54,607 bases of DNA from a virus. Below, piece after piece: positions 26,164 to 34,171 of the stretch (position 1 is the first letter of the stretch; the number at the start of each line of letters is the position of its first letter). The translations under genes and the position numbers were made by a program. The stretch covers positions 1 to 54,607 of the IMG/VR virus record IMGVR_UViG_3300028027_001528, one strand, 5' to 3'. The notes below the pieces were generated by a model. The model did not search any database. It was given only the letters and a program-made list of their open reading frames with translations, and was not told the DNA's origin.

Positions 26164-26900
26164 TATTTCATGTCTTTAGTTATAAACATATTATCTGTGT
26201 TATCCTTCCATATTAAATTATCTTCATTATTTGATTTTACTTGTGATATTAAACTACTGTAATTACACGGACCCCATTTTTCAAACATTTGATCATAAAT
26301 TGCAGCATCTAAACCAGATGTCTGAGGTGCAGGATATGACATTCCATCATTAATAAATGCACTTCTAGAATACGTTACTTGGGAAGAATCAACTCTACTA
26401 GAACAATGTATTGGTGTTGTCCATTGATTGGTAAAATAACTTAAATCTTTTCTTTCAACACCCGTCGTATATGGTTCTATTAAACTATTATATAATGCAA
26501 TATTATGATAAAAATATTTCTTATCGATATTTTCTTCTTTATTTAAGAAAACATTTAATCTTGTTAAAAAATGTGGGAAGATTGCATCATCATCACACAA
26601 AATTATTACATGATCAGCATCACTTTGATGAATTGCCAAATTTAGATACTTTCCATGTATACTACCTCCTTGTTCTTTCTTCTGCTCAATAGTATTATCA
26701 ATATAATGAAACGTAAACTTATCAATAATTGATGAACAAACTTCTCTTACAACCGGTTCACCTTTTTTTGTTGACCCATCATCAATAAAATGAACTTCAA
26801 ATTCAGGATATGAAATATCTAAAATAGATTTTAATGAGTTTAGTACAATAGTTGGCCTTTCATAATATGCCAAAATAATTAAAAATTTATTCATTTTCAT
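26163..26900 (-). CDS. Glycosyltransferase family 2-like protein
   Basis: The protein (about 245 aa) has the GT2 start FLIILAYYERPTIVLNSLKSI, VHFIDDGSTKKGE (DDGS), and IILCDDDAIFP for the DxD region. C-terminal parts are shorter than usual and no transmembrane helix is seen. I preferred the ATG at 26900 to the GTG at 26906; an ATG at 26894 is also possible. All overlap the end of the upstream SDR gene. It probably adds one sugar in the same pathway as the neighbouring GT2 genes. Confidence 0.82.
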   Translation of the reverse strand: MKMNKFLIILAYYERPTIVLNSLKSILDISYPEFEVHFIDDGSTKKGEPVVREVCSSIIDKFTFHYIDNTIEQKKEQGGSIHGKYLNLAIHQSDADHVIILCDDDAIFPHFLTRLNVFLNKEENIDKKYFYHNIALYNSLIEPYTTGVERKDLSYFTNQWTTPIHCSSRVDSSQVTYSRSAFINDGMSYPAPQTSGLDAAIYDQMFEKWGPCNYSSLISQVKSNNEDNLIWKDNTDNMFITKDMK

Positions 26901-27531
26901 AACCACCTGTAATTGATATGTTTGTACCGTTTATATATTCGGTATGTATTATTGTTTTGATTAAGTTAGACATTTCTTCCACCTTACCTAATCTCTTTAA
27001 AGATATACTATTTTTTACATTTTGTAAAATATCTACAGGAACTTTATCCGTTAACCCACCCTCAAAATAACCTAATTGGATAGAGTTAGACGTGATTCCA
27101 TACTTTGAATTCTCCAAAGAATAAGTTTTAATAAGATTGTCACAGAATGCTTTACTTGCAGAATATAGACCAGTACCTCTAATAGGTTTCTTGGATAGTA
27201 CTGATGATATATAAATGATTCTACCGAAACCTTTTTCTCTAAGTTTATTGGTTGAATGACGAAGTACATTTAAGAACCCAAATAAGTTTACATTTAATTG
27301 AGATTCGGTAGTTTCCTTTGTTTGTTTATGAATCAATCCATCGATATTCTTTACCGAAAGATAAATTATAATATCATAATCTGTTTCATTAAGAAATTCT
27401 TTAACTTGTTCTTCGTTAGTTACATCTAACATTTTAGAACCAACCGAAAAACACGTGTAATTTAAACTTAAGTGTTCAGTTAATTGATTACCTAACCCTC
27501 CTGTTCCACCAACCAATAATATTTTTTTCAT
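26887..27531 (-). CDS. Short-chain dehydrogenase/reductase, FabG-like
   Basis: The product (about 214 aa) has the Rossmann start LLVGGTGGLGNQL, NVNLFGFLNVLRHS, IIYISS for the catalytic Ser, and YSASKAF for the Tyr-x-x-x-Lys pair, ending with the SDR tail NGTNISITGGYEN. The start is ATG 27531 in a TAATG overlap with the upstream FabH gene. Beside a FabH homologue the simplest role is reduction of a beta-ketoacyl chain to beta-hydroxyacyl. A sugar-ketone reductase is the alternative. Confidence 0.85.
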   Translation of the reverse strand: MKKILLVGGTGGLGNQLTEHLSLNYTCFSVGSKMLDVTNEEQVKEFLNETDYDIIIYLSVKNIDGLIHKQTKETTESQLNVNLFGFLNVLRHSTNKLREKGFGRIIYISSVLSKKPIRGTGLYSASKAFCDNLIKTYSLENSKYGITSNSIQLGYFEGGLTDKVPVDILQNVKNSISLKRLGKVEEMSNLIKTIIHTEYINGTNISITGGYENE

Positions 27532-28460
27532 TATTTTACCCATTTAATTAATCCACTACCCCATACCCATCCTGAACCAATTGTTGTTAGGAGTAATAAA
27601 TCATTTTTCTTTAATTTATTCTGTTCGTAAAGTTTGTTAAGTGTAATAGGAATAGATGCACCTGCTGTGTTTGCATATTCACCCATTGACGTTGCGAATT
27701 TAGAAAAATCCACATCTAATATCTCAGCAGTCTTCTTTAAAATATTGATACTTGGTTGATGAGGAACCACGTGAGTGATATCGTTTTTATCAACACCAGT
27801 TCTTTCTAATAAAGATTGTATAGATGACGGTAACTTAGTGGTTCCACCCTTAAAGATTTCTTTACCTATCATTGAGAAATATTCATTATGATGAACGGTA
27901 AAAGCCTCTCTACCTGTACCATCAGCGTATAAATCAATTTCACAATAGTTTGATTCATCTCTTTGTAGAACAACCGCACCTGAACCATCGCCAAAGAATA
28001 CACAATCACGTCTTGACCAATCAGTTAACTTAGAATAAGTTTCTGACGCAACCAATAATATGTTTTTGTATTGACCGATAGATAGTAACCCCTTTGCTAT
28101 TTGTAACCCATAAAGGAAACCTGGACAAACCGCATTAATATCAACACAGGCAGCATTAAACGCACCAATCTTTTCTTGTAATAAACAAGCAGTCGATGGA
28201 CTAATTCTATCTGGTGATGATGTTGCCATAATGATAAAATCAATATCATTAACAGTTAAGTTTGCATCATGAATTGCAGATATACTTGATTTCACAGCTA
28301 AGTCAGAACTTAATTGGTTATCATTACTAATTCTCCTTTGTCTAATTCCTAAATTATCTTGAATCCATTGGTCGTCAGTGTCAACCATTTTTTCAATCTC
28401 CTTATTTGTTAATACTTTTTCAGGTACATACGCCCCAATCCCAACAATCTTTACACTCAT
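27531..28460 (-). CDS. Beta-ketoacyl-ACP synthase III (FabH-like)
   Basis: This 309-aa, full-length thiolase-fold protein has the complete KAS III triad: C112 in NAVCPGFLYG, H234 in VPHQPSI and N264 in YANTAGASIP. The start KIVGIGAYVPEKVLTN and the IRQRRIS loop are classical FabH. It would condense an acyl-CoA with malonyl-ACP. It is encoded next to an SDR reductase, a PhyH hydroxylase, an LbH acyltransferase and a DegT aminotransferase, so it more likely makes a short hydroxyacyl group for a sugar than membrane lipid. Confidence 0.93.
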   Translation of the reverse strand: MSVKIVGIGAYVPEKVLTNKEIEKMVDTDDQWIQDNLGIRQRRISNDNQLSSDLAVKSSISAIHDANLTVNDIDFIIMATSSPDRISPSTACLLQEKIGAFNAACVDINAVCPGFLYGLQIAKGLLSIGQYKNILLVASETYSKLTDWSRRDCVFFGDGSGAVVLQRDESNYCEIDLYADGTGREAFTVHHNEYFSMIGKEIFKGGTTKLPSSIQSLLERTGVDKNDITHVVPHQPSINILKKTAEILDVDFSKFATSMGEYANTAGASIPITLNKLYEQNKLKKNDLLLLTTIGSGWVWGSGLIKWVK

Positions 28461-29341
28461 TATTTATTATGTTTATAATCTCTAATATTTTTACCTGATA
28501 AATCTTTTGTTTTAAAATCCCCTTTCCATGATTCAGAGAACATAGGTGAATAATAAACGTCACAATCATCATAGTAGTAATGTGTTACTTGTGAGTAACG
28601 AGTACTATTTGGGTCTCTGATAATATCACCTCCATGAATTAAATTAGCAGACCACACAAATGCTTGACCCTTCTTACAAATAAGTGGTTTCACTTCTAGT
28701 TCTTGAACGTCCACCAGTTGTCTAATAAACTCCTCATATTCGGCGTAACTATCAAATTGCTTACCATATTCAGGAACTTTTACTTTAAGGTCGTAGAAGT
28801 CAAATATAGGTAGTTTATGAGAACCTGGAACATATACTAATGAACCATTTTGGTCGGTCATATCTTCTAACGCAACCCACACTGCTGTTAACCATCTGTG
28901 AGGCATTGAGTCAAAGTGAATTAAATCACTATGTAATGGTTGGTTAGAACCATAATTAAAAGTAATTGTTTGAAATGGGTACGGTTCTCTTTTGTAGAGC
29001 ATCTTTAATGTATCTATAACCACAGGATTTAAAGAAAGAGATTGTAACATCTCACTATCTTTCCATCCTTCGAATATTCTTTTACCTTTAGAATAATGAT
29101 ATCCGTCGGCCTGAGTAACAACATTATCCCTATCATTTAGAGTATCAATTTCAGTTTTAAACGATTCAATCTGTTCATCGGTTAATCCTAAATCTAAAAT
29201 AACATACCCATCCTTGTTTAGTTTTATTGCCAATTCCTTTTGTTCATCAGTTAATTCTTGATGTTTTAATAGTTCATTGAAGAAAGGGGATTCAACCCAT
29301 GGCCAATTCATTTCCTCATGATTTTGTTTAAAATTTCTCAT
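28460..29341 (-). CDS. Phytanoyl-CoA dioxygenase (PhyH) family hydroxylase
   Basis: A 293-aa 2-oxoglutarate/Fe(II) oxygenase with metal ligands H137 and D139 in LHSDLIHFD, H236 in NLIHGGD and R248 for 2-oxoglutarate, plus GSLVYVPGSHKLP, the PhyH core. The family hydroxylates acyl chains and small metabolites. Overlaps of 1 base with FabH and 4 bases with the LbH gene tie it to that set. Hydroxylation of the acyl chain made by FabH/SDR would give a dihydroxyacyl group, which is an inference. Confidence 0.88.
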   Translation of the reverse strand: MRNFKQNHEEMNWPWVESPFFNELLKHQELTDEQKELAIKLNKDGYVILDLGLTDEQIESFKTEIDTLNDRDNVVTQADGYHYSKGKRIFEGWKDSEMLQSLSLNPVVIDTLKMLYKREPYPFQTITFNYGSNQPLHSDLIHFDSMPHRWLTAVWVALEDMTDQNGSLVYVPGSHKLPIFDFYDLKVKVPEYGKQFDSYAEYEEFIRQLVDVQELEVKPLICKKGQAFVWSANLIHGGDIIRDPNSTRYSQVTHYYYDDCDVYYSPMFSESWKGDFKTKDLSGKNIRDYKHNK

Positions 29342-29907
29342 TTACTTTTAATAAAATTTGAGTCGTTAGATAATGTGATTACATTATCTTTATTTCTTTC
29401 TTTGTGGAAAGTTAATGGGTTACCCAAATAAACCGACCACTCCTTTAGTTCCGATTTTGAATACACAAAACTTTTAGCACCAATAGTACAACCTTCAGGA
29501 AAAGTAACTCCAGGTAAAACCATAACATCAGATGCAATTCCTGAATAATCTTTAAAAGTGATATCACCTCTAAATATTTTATTGTTACCCCAATACTCAT
29601 TTACTGGTCCAAACTCACCACTATAATCTTCCGATGCGCAGAATAGTTTAGAACCATAACCTATGAAGTTCCATTTACCTAAAGTGATTTTATGTTGATT
29701 ACCTCCACCTAATACCGCGTGTGAACATATCTGAGCGTAACTTCCAACTTCCAATGCCGTTGTTATTAAACAAAATGGATCTATTCTAACGTTATCACCT
29801 AAGAAAACGTTTTTAGGATTAGTGAAAACAACATTATGACCAATCACAACATTGTTACCACAATACCCCAATTCTTTTTTAATCTCCTCGTCCCAACCTA
29901 ATTTCAT
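29338..29907 (-). CDS. Left-handed beta-helix (hexapeptide) acyltransferase
   Basis: The 189-aa protein carries repeated hexapeptide units: VVIGHN, VFLGDN, ITLGKW, IASDVM and CTIGAKS, each starting with an aliphatic residue, the mark of LbH acyltransferases. H63 in QICSHAVLG or H72 in NQHKITLG could be the catalytic base. It resembles WbbJ/NeuD-type sugar O- or N-acyltransferases. It overlaps PhyH and the methyltransferase by 4 bases. In this context it may load the acyl group made by FabH/SDR onto a 4-amino sugar made by DegT. Confidence 0.82.
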   Translation of the reverse strand: MKLGWDEEIKKELGYCGNNVVIGHNVVFTNPKNVFLGDNVRIDPFCLITTALEVGSYAQICSHAVLGGGNQHKITLGKWNFIGYGSKLFCASEDYSGEFGPVNEYWGNNKIFRGDITFKDYSGIASDVMVLPGVTFPEGCTIGAKSFVYSKSELKEWSVYLGNPLTFHKERNKDNVITLSNDSNFIKSK

Positions 29908-30875
29908 ATTTTTTCACAAATTATATAGTTCCAACACGCTTTAAAATCGTTTTGGTTATTAAACATTTTTGTAAGAGCCAATTTTATAATCTCAATTCTA
30001 TCATTAATCTCATCTTCCTCTGGTTCGACTCCCGTGATTTTTTTAGAACCACCAATCCAACCAACAATACCTTCGTGATATACTTTTAAAAAATCAAACC
30101 ATTCGTCAACTTTAGCATCAACATCAATAGTTTTAACTTCTACAATTTTAAATCCATTTTTAATTAATTCATCTGTGTAAAAATTAATTGGTCGGATAGG
30201 TAAAAAATATTTATCTCTAAGTACGTTATGTTTATTAATATAGTTATAATTATCGATTAAATCAACATATTTGGAATACTTTGGATTGTCTTTCACAATG
30301 TCAAATGATAATTTAGAAATCTCATTCACCGTTTGGTCAATCAACTTTGTTTCCTCTCCCATTAATGGGTTGTATATGTTACCCGAATTAATTAATAACT
30401 TACCACCTTTAACTAATATGTTATGCCAAGATTTAATTGTATCATCTATTGTAGGGTACAAGTGAATTGCATTTGTACAAACAATTCCATCTAATAGTTC
30501 CTTATGTTCTTTACCTAAAACCTCTGATATTGTTTGTAATCTACCTTCATCTTTAAGATAGTTGATTACTCTAAAATAGAATTTATAATTTCTACCGAAC
30601 TTATCATAAGATAGTTTTAAATATTTTGGTGAGGAGTCCATCATCAAAATTCTCGGACAATCAATCATAGATTTTAATAACCTTTCACAAAAAATACCTG
30701 TACCGCAAGAATAATCCATAATGAAATCATCCTGATTGAAATACTTTTTAGATAAATCAACCATGTAGTTCAAGTTATCATACCAAGTATGATTTTTAAC
30801 TTTATCATAACCTAATGCAAACTCCGTTACATCAGATTTTAAAAATGAATCATCAACTATTTTTTCCATTACCAT
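29904..30875 (-). CDS. SAM-dependent methyltransferase
   Basis: A 323-aa class I methyltransferase with FIMDYSCGTGIFCERLL (motif I), ILMMDSSPKYL (second strand acid), LDGIVCTNAIHLY (motif IV) and LVKGGKLLINS (motif VI). The long C-terminal part and the leading segment ALGYDKVKNHTWYDNL are unlike DNA methyltransferases and fit a small-molecule or sugar enzyme. It overlaps DegT by 7 bases and LbH by 4. It could O- or N-methylate the amino sugar or its acyl chain. Confidence 0.78.
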   Translation of the reverse strand: MVMEKIVDDSFLKSDVTEFALGYDKVKNHTWYDNLNYMVDLSKKYFNQDDFIMDYSCGTGIFCERLLKSMIDCPRILMMDSSPKYLKLSYDKFGRNYKFYFRVINYLKDEGRLQTISEVLGKEHKELLDGIVCTNAIHLYPTIDDTIKSWHNILVKGGKLLINSGNIYNPLMGEETKLIDQTVNEISKLSFDIVKDNPKYSKYVDLIDNYNYINKHNVLRDKYFLPIRPINFYTDELIKNGFKIVEVKTIDVDAKVDEWFDFLKVYHEGIVGWIGGSKKITGVEPEEDEINDRIEIIKLALTKMFNNQNDFKACWNYIICEKI

Positions 30876-32050
30876 CCTTTCTTAATACAATCTACTATAT
30901 ATTTTCTATCTTCTTCTGTAACCCACCAACCGATTGGAATTGAGATGACACTACCGATAGTTCTATCTAAGTTAGGTAACATCGCACGATAGTCTTTTAC
31001 ACAAGTATGAATATCATTTCTCTCGTGAACTTGAGAAACTGCAATACCACACTCCTTCATGTACTTCATGAAGTCACCCTTTCTTTCAACCAATAATGAA
31101 TAAATCCAAAATGCACTTTCCATATCTGGGTTTCTTTCTAATAAAGTTACACCTTTAACATTCTTTAATTCTTTATCATAGAATGTTGCGTTTGATTTGT
31201 GTTTACCAACAATCTCATCTACATGTTTAAAGTTCTCCAAACCAATTGCTGCGTTGACATCATTCATGTGGAACTTAAAACCCCACTCTTCAATGTCAGC
31301 CTCACACCTAAAATCTTTTCTTGGTGAATCTCTATCGATACCGTACCATCTTAATAAACGAGCTCGTCTATTTAATTCTTCATGTGGTAAGAACAATAAA
31401 CCACCATCAACTGATGTGATGTGTTTAATTGCTTGTAAAGAGAATGTACAAATATTACCATGACTACCAATCAATTTACCTTTGTACTTACTACCCATTG
31501 CATGTGCACAATCTTCAATTACTGCAGGTTTGAATCCATACATACGTAATGATTTCTCTTGGATTTGTCTAAGTCTATCTAAATCAACAGGATACCCTCC
31601 CCAATGTACAACCATAATTGCTCTTGTTTTAGGTCCAATCTTTCTTTCTAAATCATCCATATCCATATTCAAATTCTTAGGGTCAATGTCAACCCATTTG
31701 ATTTTGAAATTGTTAGCTAATATTGGCCAATTGGTTGCTGTACATGTTAATGCGGTTGTTAAAACCTCATCACCATCTTTCATACCATCCCATACATTAT
31801 CTCTTACACCATACCCATCCGCCTTCGTGAATCTAAATGGTTTTTTAATTAAATGTAATGCTAAGTGTTCAGCAGATGTTGCTGCGTTTAATGTTGAAAT
31901 ATATGGATGTTGAAAATATTGAGTTAGTGTACTTTCAAATTCATCAACAACAGGTCCTTGTCCTATAAACCCGCTATTTAATACTTTTGCGACTTTATCT
32001 GCAGCAGTATCTGCCATAAAAACCTTAAATAATGGTATCTCTTTTTTCAT
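30869..32050 (-). CDS. DegT/DnrJ/EryC1/StrS-type PLP aminotransferase
   Basis: The 393-aa protein is a sugar aminotransferase: FIGQGPVVDEFE, LNAATSAEHLAL, VIEDCAHAMGSKYKGKLIG (D180 contacts PLP) and FSLQAIKHITSVDGG, with K209 as the PLP lysine. The usual FSFHATK is replaced by FSLQAIK, seen in perosamine-type enzymes. It converts a keto-deoxysugar nucleotide to an amino sugar. It is the first gene of the sub-operon after a TATATTATA box. The required 4,6-dehydratase is not in this window, so the keto sugar must come from the host or from elsewhere in the phage. Confidence 0.92.
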   Translation of the reverse strand: MKKEIPLFKVFMADTAADKVAKVLNSGFIGQGPVVDEFESTLTQYFQHPYISTLNAATSAEHLALHLIKKPFRFTKADGYGVRDNVWDGMKDGDEVLTTALTCTATNWPILANNFKIKWVDIDPKNLNMDMDDLERKIGPKTRAIMVVHWGGYPVDLDRLRQIQEKSLRMYGFKPAVIEDCAHAMGSKYKGKLIGSHGNICTFSLQAIKHITSVDGGLLFLPHEELNRRARLLRWYGIDRDSPRKDFRCEADIEEWGFKFHMNDVNAAIGLENFKHVDEIVGKHKSNATFYDKELKNVKGVTLLERNPDMESAFWIYSLLVERKGDFMKYMKECGIAVSQVHERNDIHTCVKDYRAMLPNLDRTIGSVISIPIGWWVTEEDRKYIVDCIKKGW

Positions 32051-32062
32051 TGTGTTTTTTTT

Positions 32063-32071
32063 TATAATATA
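32063..32071 (-). promoter_or_regulatory. TATATTATA promoter box for the DegT sub-operon
   Basis: On the minus strand, TATATTATA lies 12 bases before the DegT start in the only intergenic gap of the downstream minus operon. No convincing -35 box is present at 17 bases. The box is identical to those before the genes at 14848, 18284 and 24579. Confidence 0.38.
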
Positions 32072-32089
32072 GTTAATTTTTTTGACAAT

Positions 32090-32704
32090 TTATAATGTTT
32101 TATAATAATTTTCCTTAAACTCTGTTATGTTAATATAGTTTGTTTTTTGTAGAACTAGTTGATATCCCTTGTGTAAAACCTTAAAATGATGTTCATACGA
32201 ATCCATAAAGGATTCTGCGGCGGTCCTTACTTGCATATGTTTAGCCTGTTCCCAACCCCCACCGTAATCATCGAACACAAGGTACCCACCATCTTTTAAA
32301 CAATAGAAAGCGTTTACCGCATCTTCTAAAACGTATTTGGACATATGATTACCATCTATGTAAACTAAATCTAAGAATTCCTTATTTAATCCATTGTGTT
32401 CCAACACCTTAAAAGCATCAGCGGACTCACCAAGTAAGTAACTTACCTTACCTGTGTAAGGTTCAATATTATTCTCGATAAATTCATTTGTATTGATATC
32501 CATAATGTAATGATGAGAACCTTCTAACTTACAATATTCTTCTAAGATATAAACAGATGATCCACCATACAACGCACCAATTTCTAAAGTAATGTTTGGT
32601 TTGTTTTTTAATTGACCTAAAAAGCCCTCCCATAAATCTATATGGTCTTTAAAGAATACCCTCTCATTAGGATATTTAAAATGTTCTGGATATTGATATG
32701 TCAT
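32090..32704 (-). CDS. Class I SAM methyltransferase (Methyltransf_24-like)
   Basis: The 204-aa product has ITLEIGALYGGSSVYIL (motif I), HYIMDINTNEF (second acidic strand), LDLVYIDGNH (the YIDG-x-H block typical of CmcI/Methyltransf_24 enzymes) and GGYLVFDDYGGGW. Such enzymes methylate sugars or secondary metabolites, and D-x-H residues bind a metal. It overlaps the GT2 upstream by ATGA. A related protein lies at 21824-22489. Confidence 0.8.
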   Translation of the reverse strand: MTYQYPEHFKYPNERVFFKDHIDLWEGFLGQLKNKPNITLEIGALYGGSSVYILEEYCKLEGSHHYIMDINTNEFIENNIEPYTGKVSYLLGESADAFKVLEHNGLNKEFLDLVYIDGNHMSKYVLEDAVNAFYCLKDGGYLVFDDYGGGWEQAKHMQVRTAAESFMDSYEHHFKVLHKGYQLVLQKTNYINITEFKENYYKTL

Positions 32705-33324
32705 ATTGATCCGTAATAATTGTTTTGTTTTTCTTGACGTTCTATGGTCTTATGATGTTGAATACAATAATCGTCATCGTCAGTAGGTAGGGATGAAAAC
32801 TTTTGTCCACCAAAAATCCTCTCATGTACTTTACCGTACCAACTCATACCCTTTTTATATATTCTTCCTTGTGTGTCGGGAAAGTTAACCCAACCATTTT
32901 CGTTTACACGCCAACCCCATTTTTTAATATGTTCCTCAGTTAATCCATCAACAGTGTTAATTCTCGGAACAAATATTAAATCCACATCTGGATTCATTTC
33001 CAATATATCAGATAAGTTCTCAACCATGTATTGACTAATCATTTCATCAGCATCGATTTGATAGATATAATCACCCTTACAATAATCATTAAGAATGTTT
33101 TTCCATTCCGCAAAGTTATCATTCCAATCAAAACATCTCCACGTTTGAACGTTGGGGAGTTTATTGTATGGTAATAGGAAATCTAATATCTCTTTGTTAC
33201 CATTCTTCTCATCATATAGAATCACAATCTCGTCTTGAGCTCTTTTGTGTTTCAATAAGAACGGAAGCAATCTCTTGATTTCCTCCAACTCGTTGCAAAC
33301 TGTTATTGCAAAACTTATCTTCAT
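32701..33324 (-). CDS. Glycosyltransferase family 2-like protein
   Basis: The 207-aa protein starts ISFAITVCNELEEIKRLLPFL, carries YQIDADEMIS (DxD) near residue 92, and NFPDTQGRIYKKGMSWYGKVHERI, a C-terminal segment common in small GT2 enzymes that act on LPS cores or glycoproteins. No membrane helices. The start is clear from family alignment (MKISFAITV), although a small upstream frame overlaps its first 113 bases. Confidence 0.85.
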   Translation of the reverse strand: MKISFAITVCNELEEIKRLLPFLLKHKRAQDEIVILYDEKNGNKEILDFLLPYNKLPNVQTWRCFDWNDNFAEWKNILNDYCKGDYIYQIDADEMISQYMVENLSDILEMNPDVDLIFVPRINTVDGLTEEHIKKWGWRVNENGWVNFPDTQGRIYKKGMSWYGKVHERIFGGQKFSSLPTDDDDYCIQHHKTIERQEKQNNYYGSI

Positions 33325-33415
33325 ATTTTTGTTTATTTTCTTTTAATGTTAATTCTTCACATTTCCAACACCACTCCCTATCTTCCGTGTTCCAACTATG
33401 TATTTCACATCTCAT
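33212..33415 (-). CDS. Small Cys-rich protein overlapping the GT2 start
   Basis: A 67-codon frame starts with an ATG that overlaps the preceding stop (ATGA), which supports real initiation. The N-terminus has C3, H6 and WCWKC (C16, C19), so a small zinc knuckle is possible. The C-terminal 37 residues are read out of frame from the GT2 gene and may carry no selected function. It might also be a leader domain joined to GT2 by frameshifting, for which no clear slip site is seen. Confidence 0.42.
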   Translation of the reverse strand: MRCEIHSWNTEDREWCWKCEELTLKENKQKYEDKFCNNSLQRVGGNQEIASVLIETQKSSRRDCDSI

Positions 33416-33654
33416 GCTACATTATTATTAAAACCGATAATCGGCCCCTCAAATATTGATGGATTCCCACCATTAATTCTTCTTGTTAATTCCTCAACTA
33501 TTTCATCATCAATTGTTCTAGAAATTTCATTAGACATCAATCTTGTTAATTCTCTTTCTGCGTCGATACCAAACAACTCCTCCTCTTGATGAGTCCATGT
33601 TGCAGTTAAAGTACTCCTAATAACCCCATGAAAAAATTTAAAATTTTTAACCAT
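33412..33654 (-). CDS. Small unknown phage protein, 80 aa
   Basis: I place the start at ATG 33654 (MVKNFKFFHG), just inside the previous gene's last codons, not at the longer start at 33699. The segment ELFGIDAERELTRLMSNEISRTIDDEIVEELTRRI is a strongly helical, charged run. It reminds me of a segment in T4-like major capsid proteins, though the similarity is weak. Function unknown. It ends in ATGA overlap with the Cys-rich gene. Confidence 0.6.
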   Translation of the reverse strand: MVKNFKFFHGVIRSTLTATWTHQEEELFGIDAERELTRLMSNEISRTIDDEIVEELTRRINGGNPSIFEGPIIGFNNNVA

Positions 33655-33892
33655 TTTGTCTTTCTCTTGCAAATAATTTAAAAACTCTATCGTTATCATT
33701 GAACGTCATGTTGGCATTGGTTGTCGGACTTAAACGAATACTACATTCATTAGGACCAGTTGCAAATACAACCGGTTCCTCATTACCGAATTGAAAACAA
33801 AACTCAACATTCTCAGGTATAAATCTTGTAGGTTCTAACACAATAAAATTATTATGTTTTAATTCTTCTTTTTGAAAAAATTTAAAGTTCAT
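33647..33892 (-). CDS. Small paralogous beta-rich protein, copy 2 (81 aa)
   Basis: Shares a core with the adjacent 91-aa protein: FQFGNEEPVVFATG against IQFDNDEPQLFTTA, and NDNDRVFKLFARE against PTSGKTFKLFARP. The shared pattern (aromatic strand, acidic turn, FKLFAR ending) indicates tandem duplication. No family name is recognised. The two could form a heteromer or be virion decoration proteins. Confidence 0.68.
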   Translation of the reverse strand: MNFKFFQKEELKHNNFIVLEPTRFIPENVEFCFQFGNEEPVVFATGPNECSIRLSPTTNANMTFNDNDRVFKLFARERQNG

Positions 33893-33894
33893 TA

Positions 33895-34170
33895 CTATTT
33901 TTTTGGTCTTGCAAATAATTTAAAAGTTTTACCTGATGTTGGGTCCGTAAACTTAATATAACCTTCGTTAGTATTTTGTATTCTAATAATAACTTCTGGT
34001 GATTCTACAGTTTCATCTGCGGTTGTAAATAATTGAGGTTCGTCATTATCAAATTGAATCACCCATTCACACGGCATGTATGTTTCAATTTTTGGAGTAT
34101 CGTCGATTGTTAATTTATCAATAACCGATTGTAATAATTCATCCTTTATTTTTTTTCTACCTCTTGCCAT
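33895..34170 (-). CDS. Small paralogous beta-rich protein, copy 1 (91 aa)
   Basis: The basic start MARGRKKIKDELL is followed by a beta-rich core WVIQFDNDEPQLFTTA and a C-terminal FKLFARPKK, matching the 81-aa protein encoded 2 bases downstream. No known domain is recognised. It lies 1 base after the GT4-like gene's stop, so it is part of the same operon. Confidence 0.68.
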   Translation of the reverse strand: MARGRKKIKDELLQSVIDKLTIDDTPKIETYMPCEWVIQFDNDEPQLFTTADETVESPEVIIRIQNTNEGYIKFTDPTSGKTFKLFARPKK

Positions 34171-34171
34171 A

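Noticed and set aside
31482-31913. A 143-codon plus-strand frame opposite the DegT gene
   Set aside because: Wholly antisense to a conserved enzyme and without recognisable motifs; a by-product of codon bias.
33412-33699. Longer start at 33699 for the small helical protein
   Set aside because: It would overlap the upstream gene by 53 bases; ATG 33654 fits the close packing seen elsewhere.
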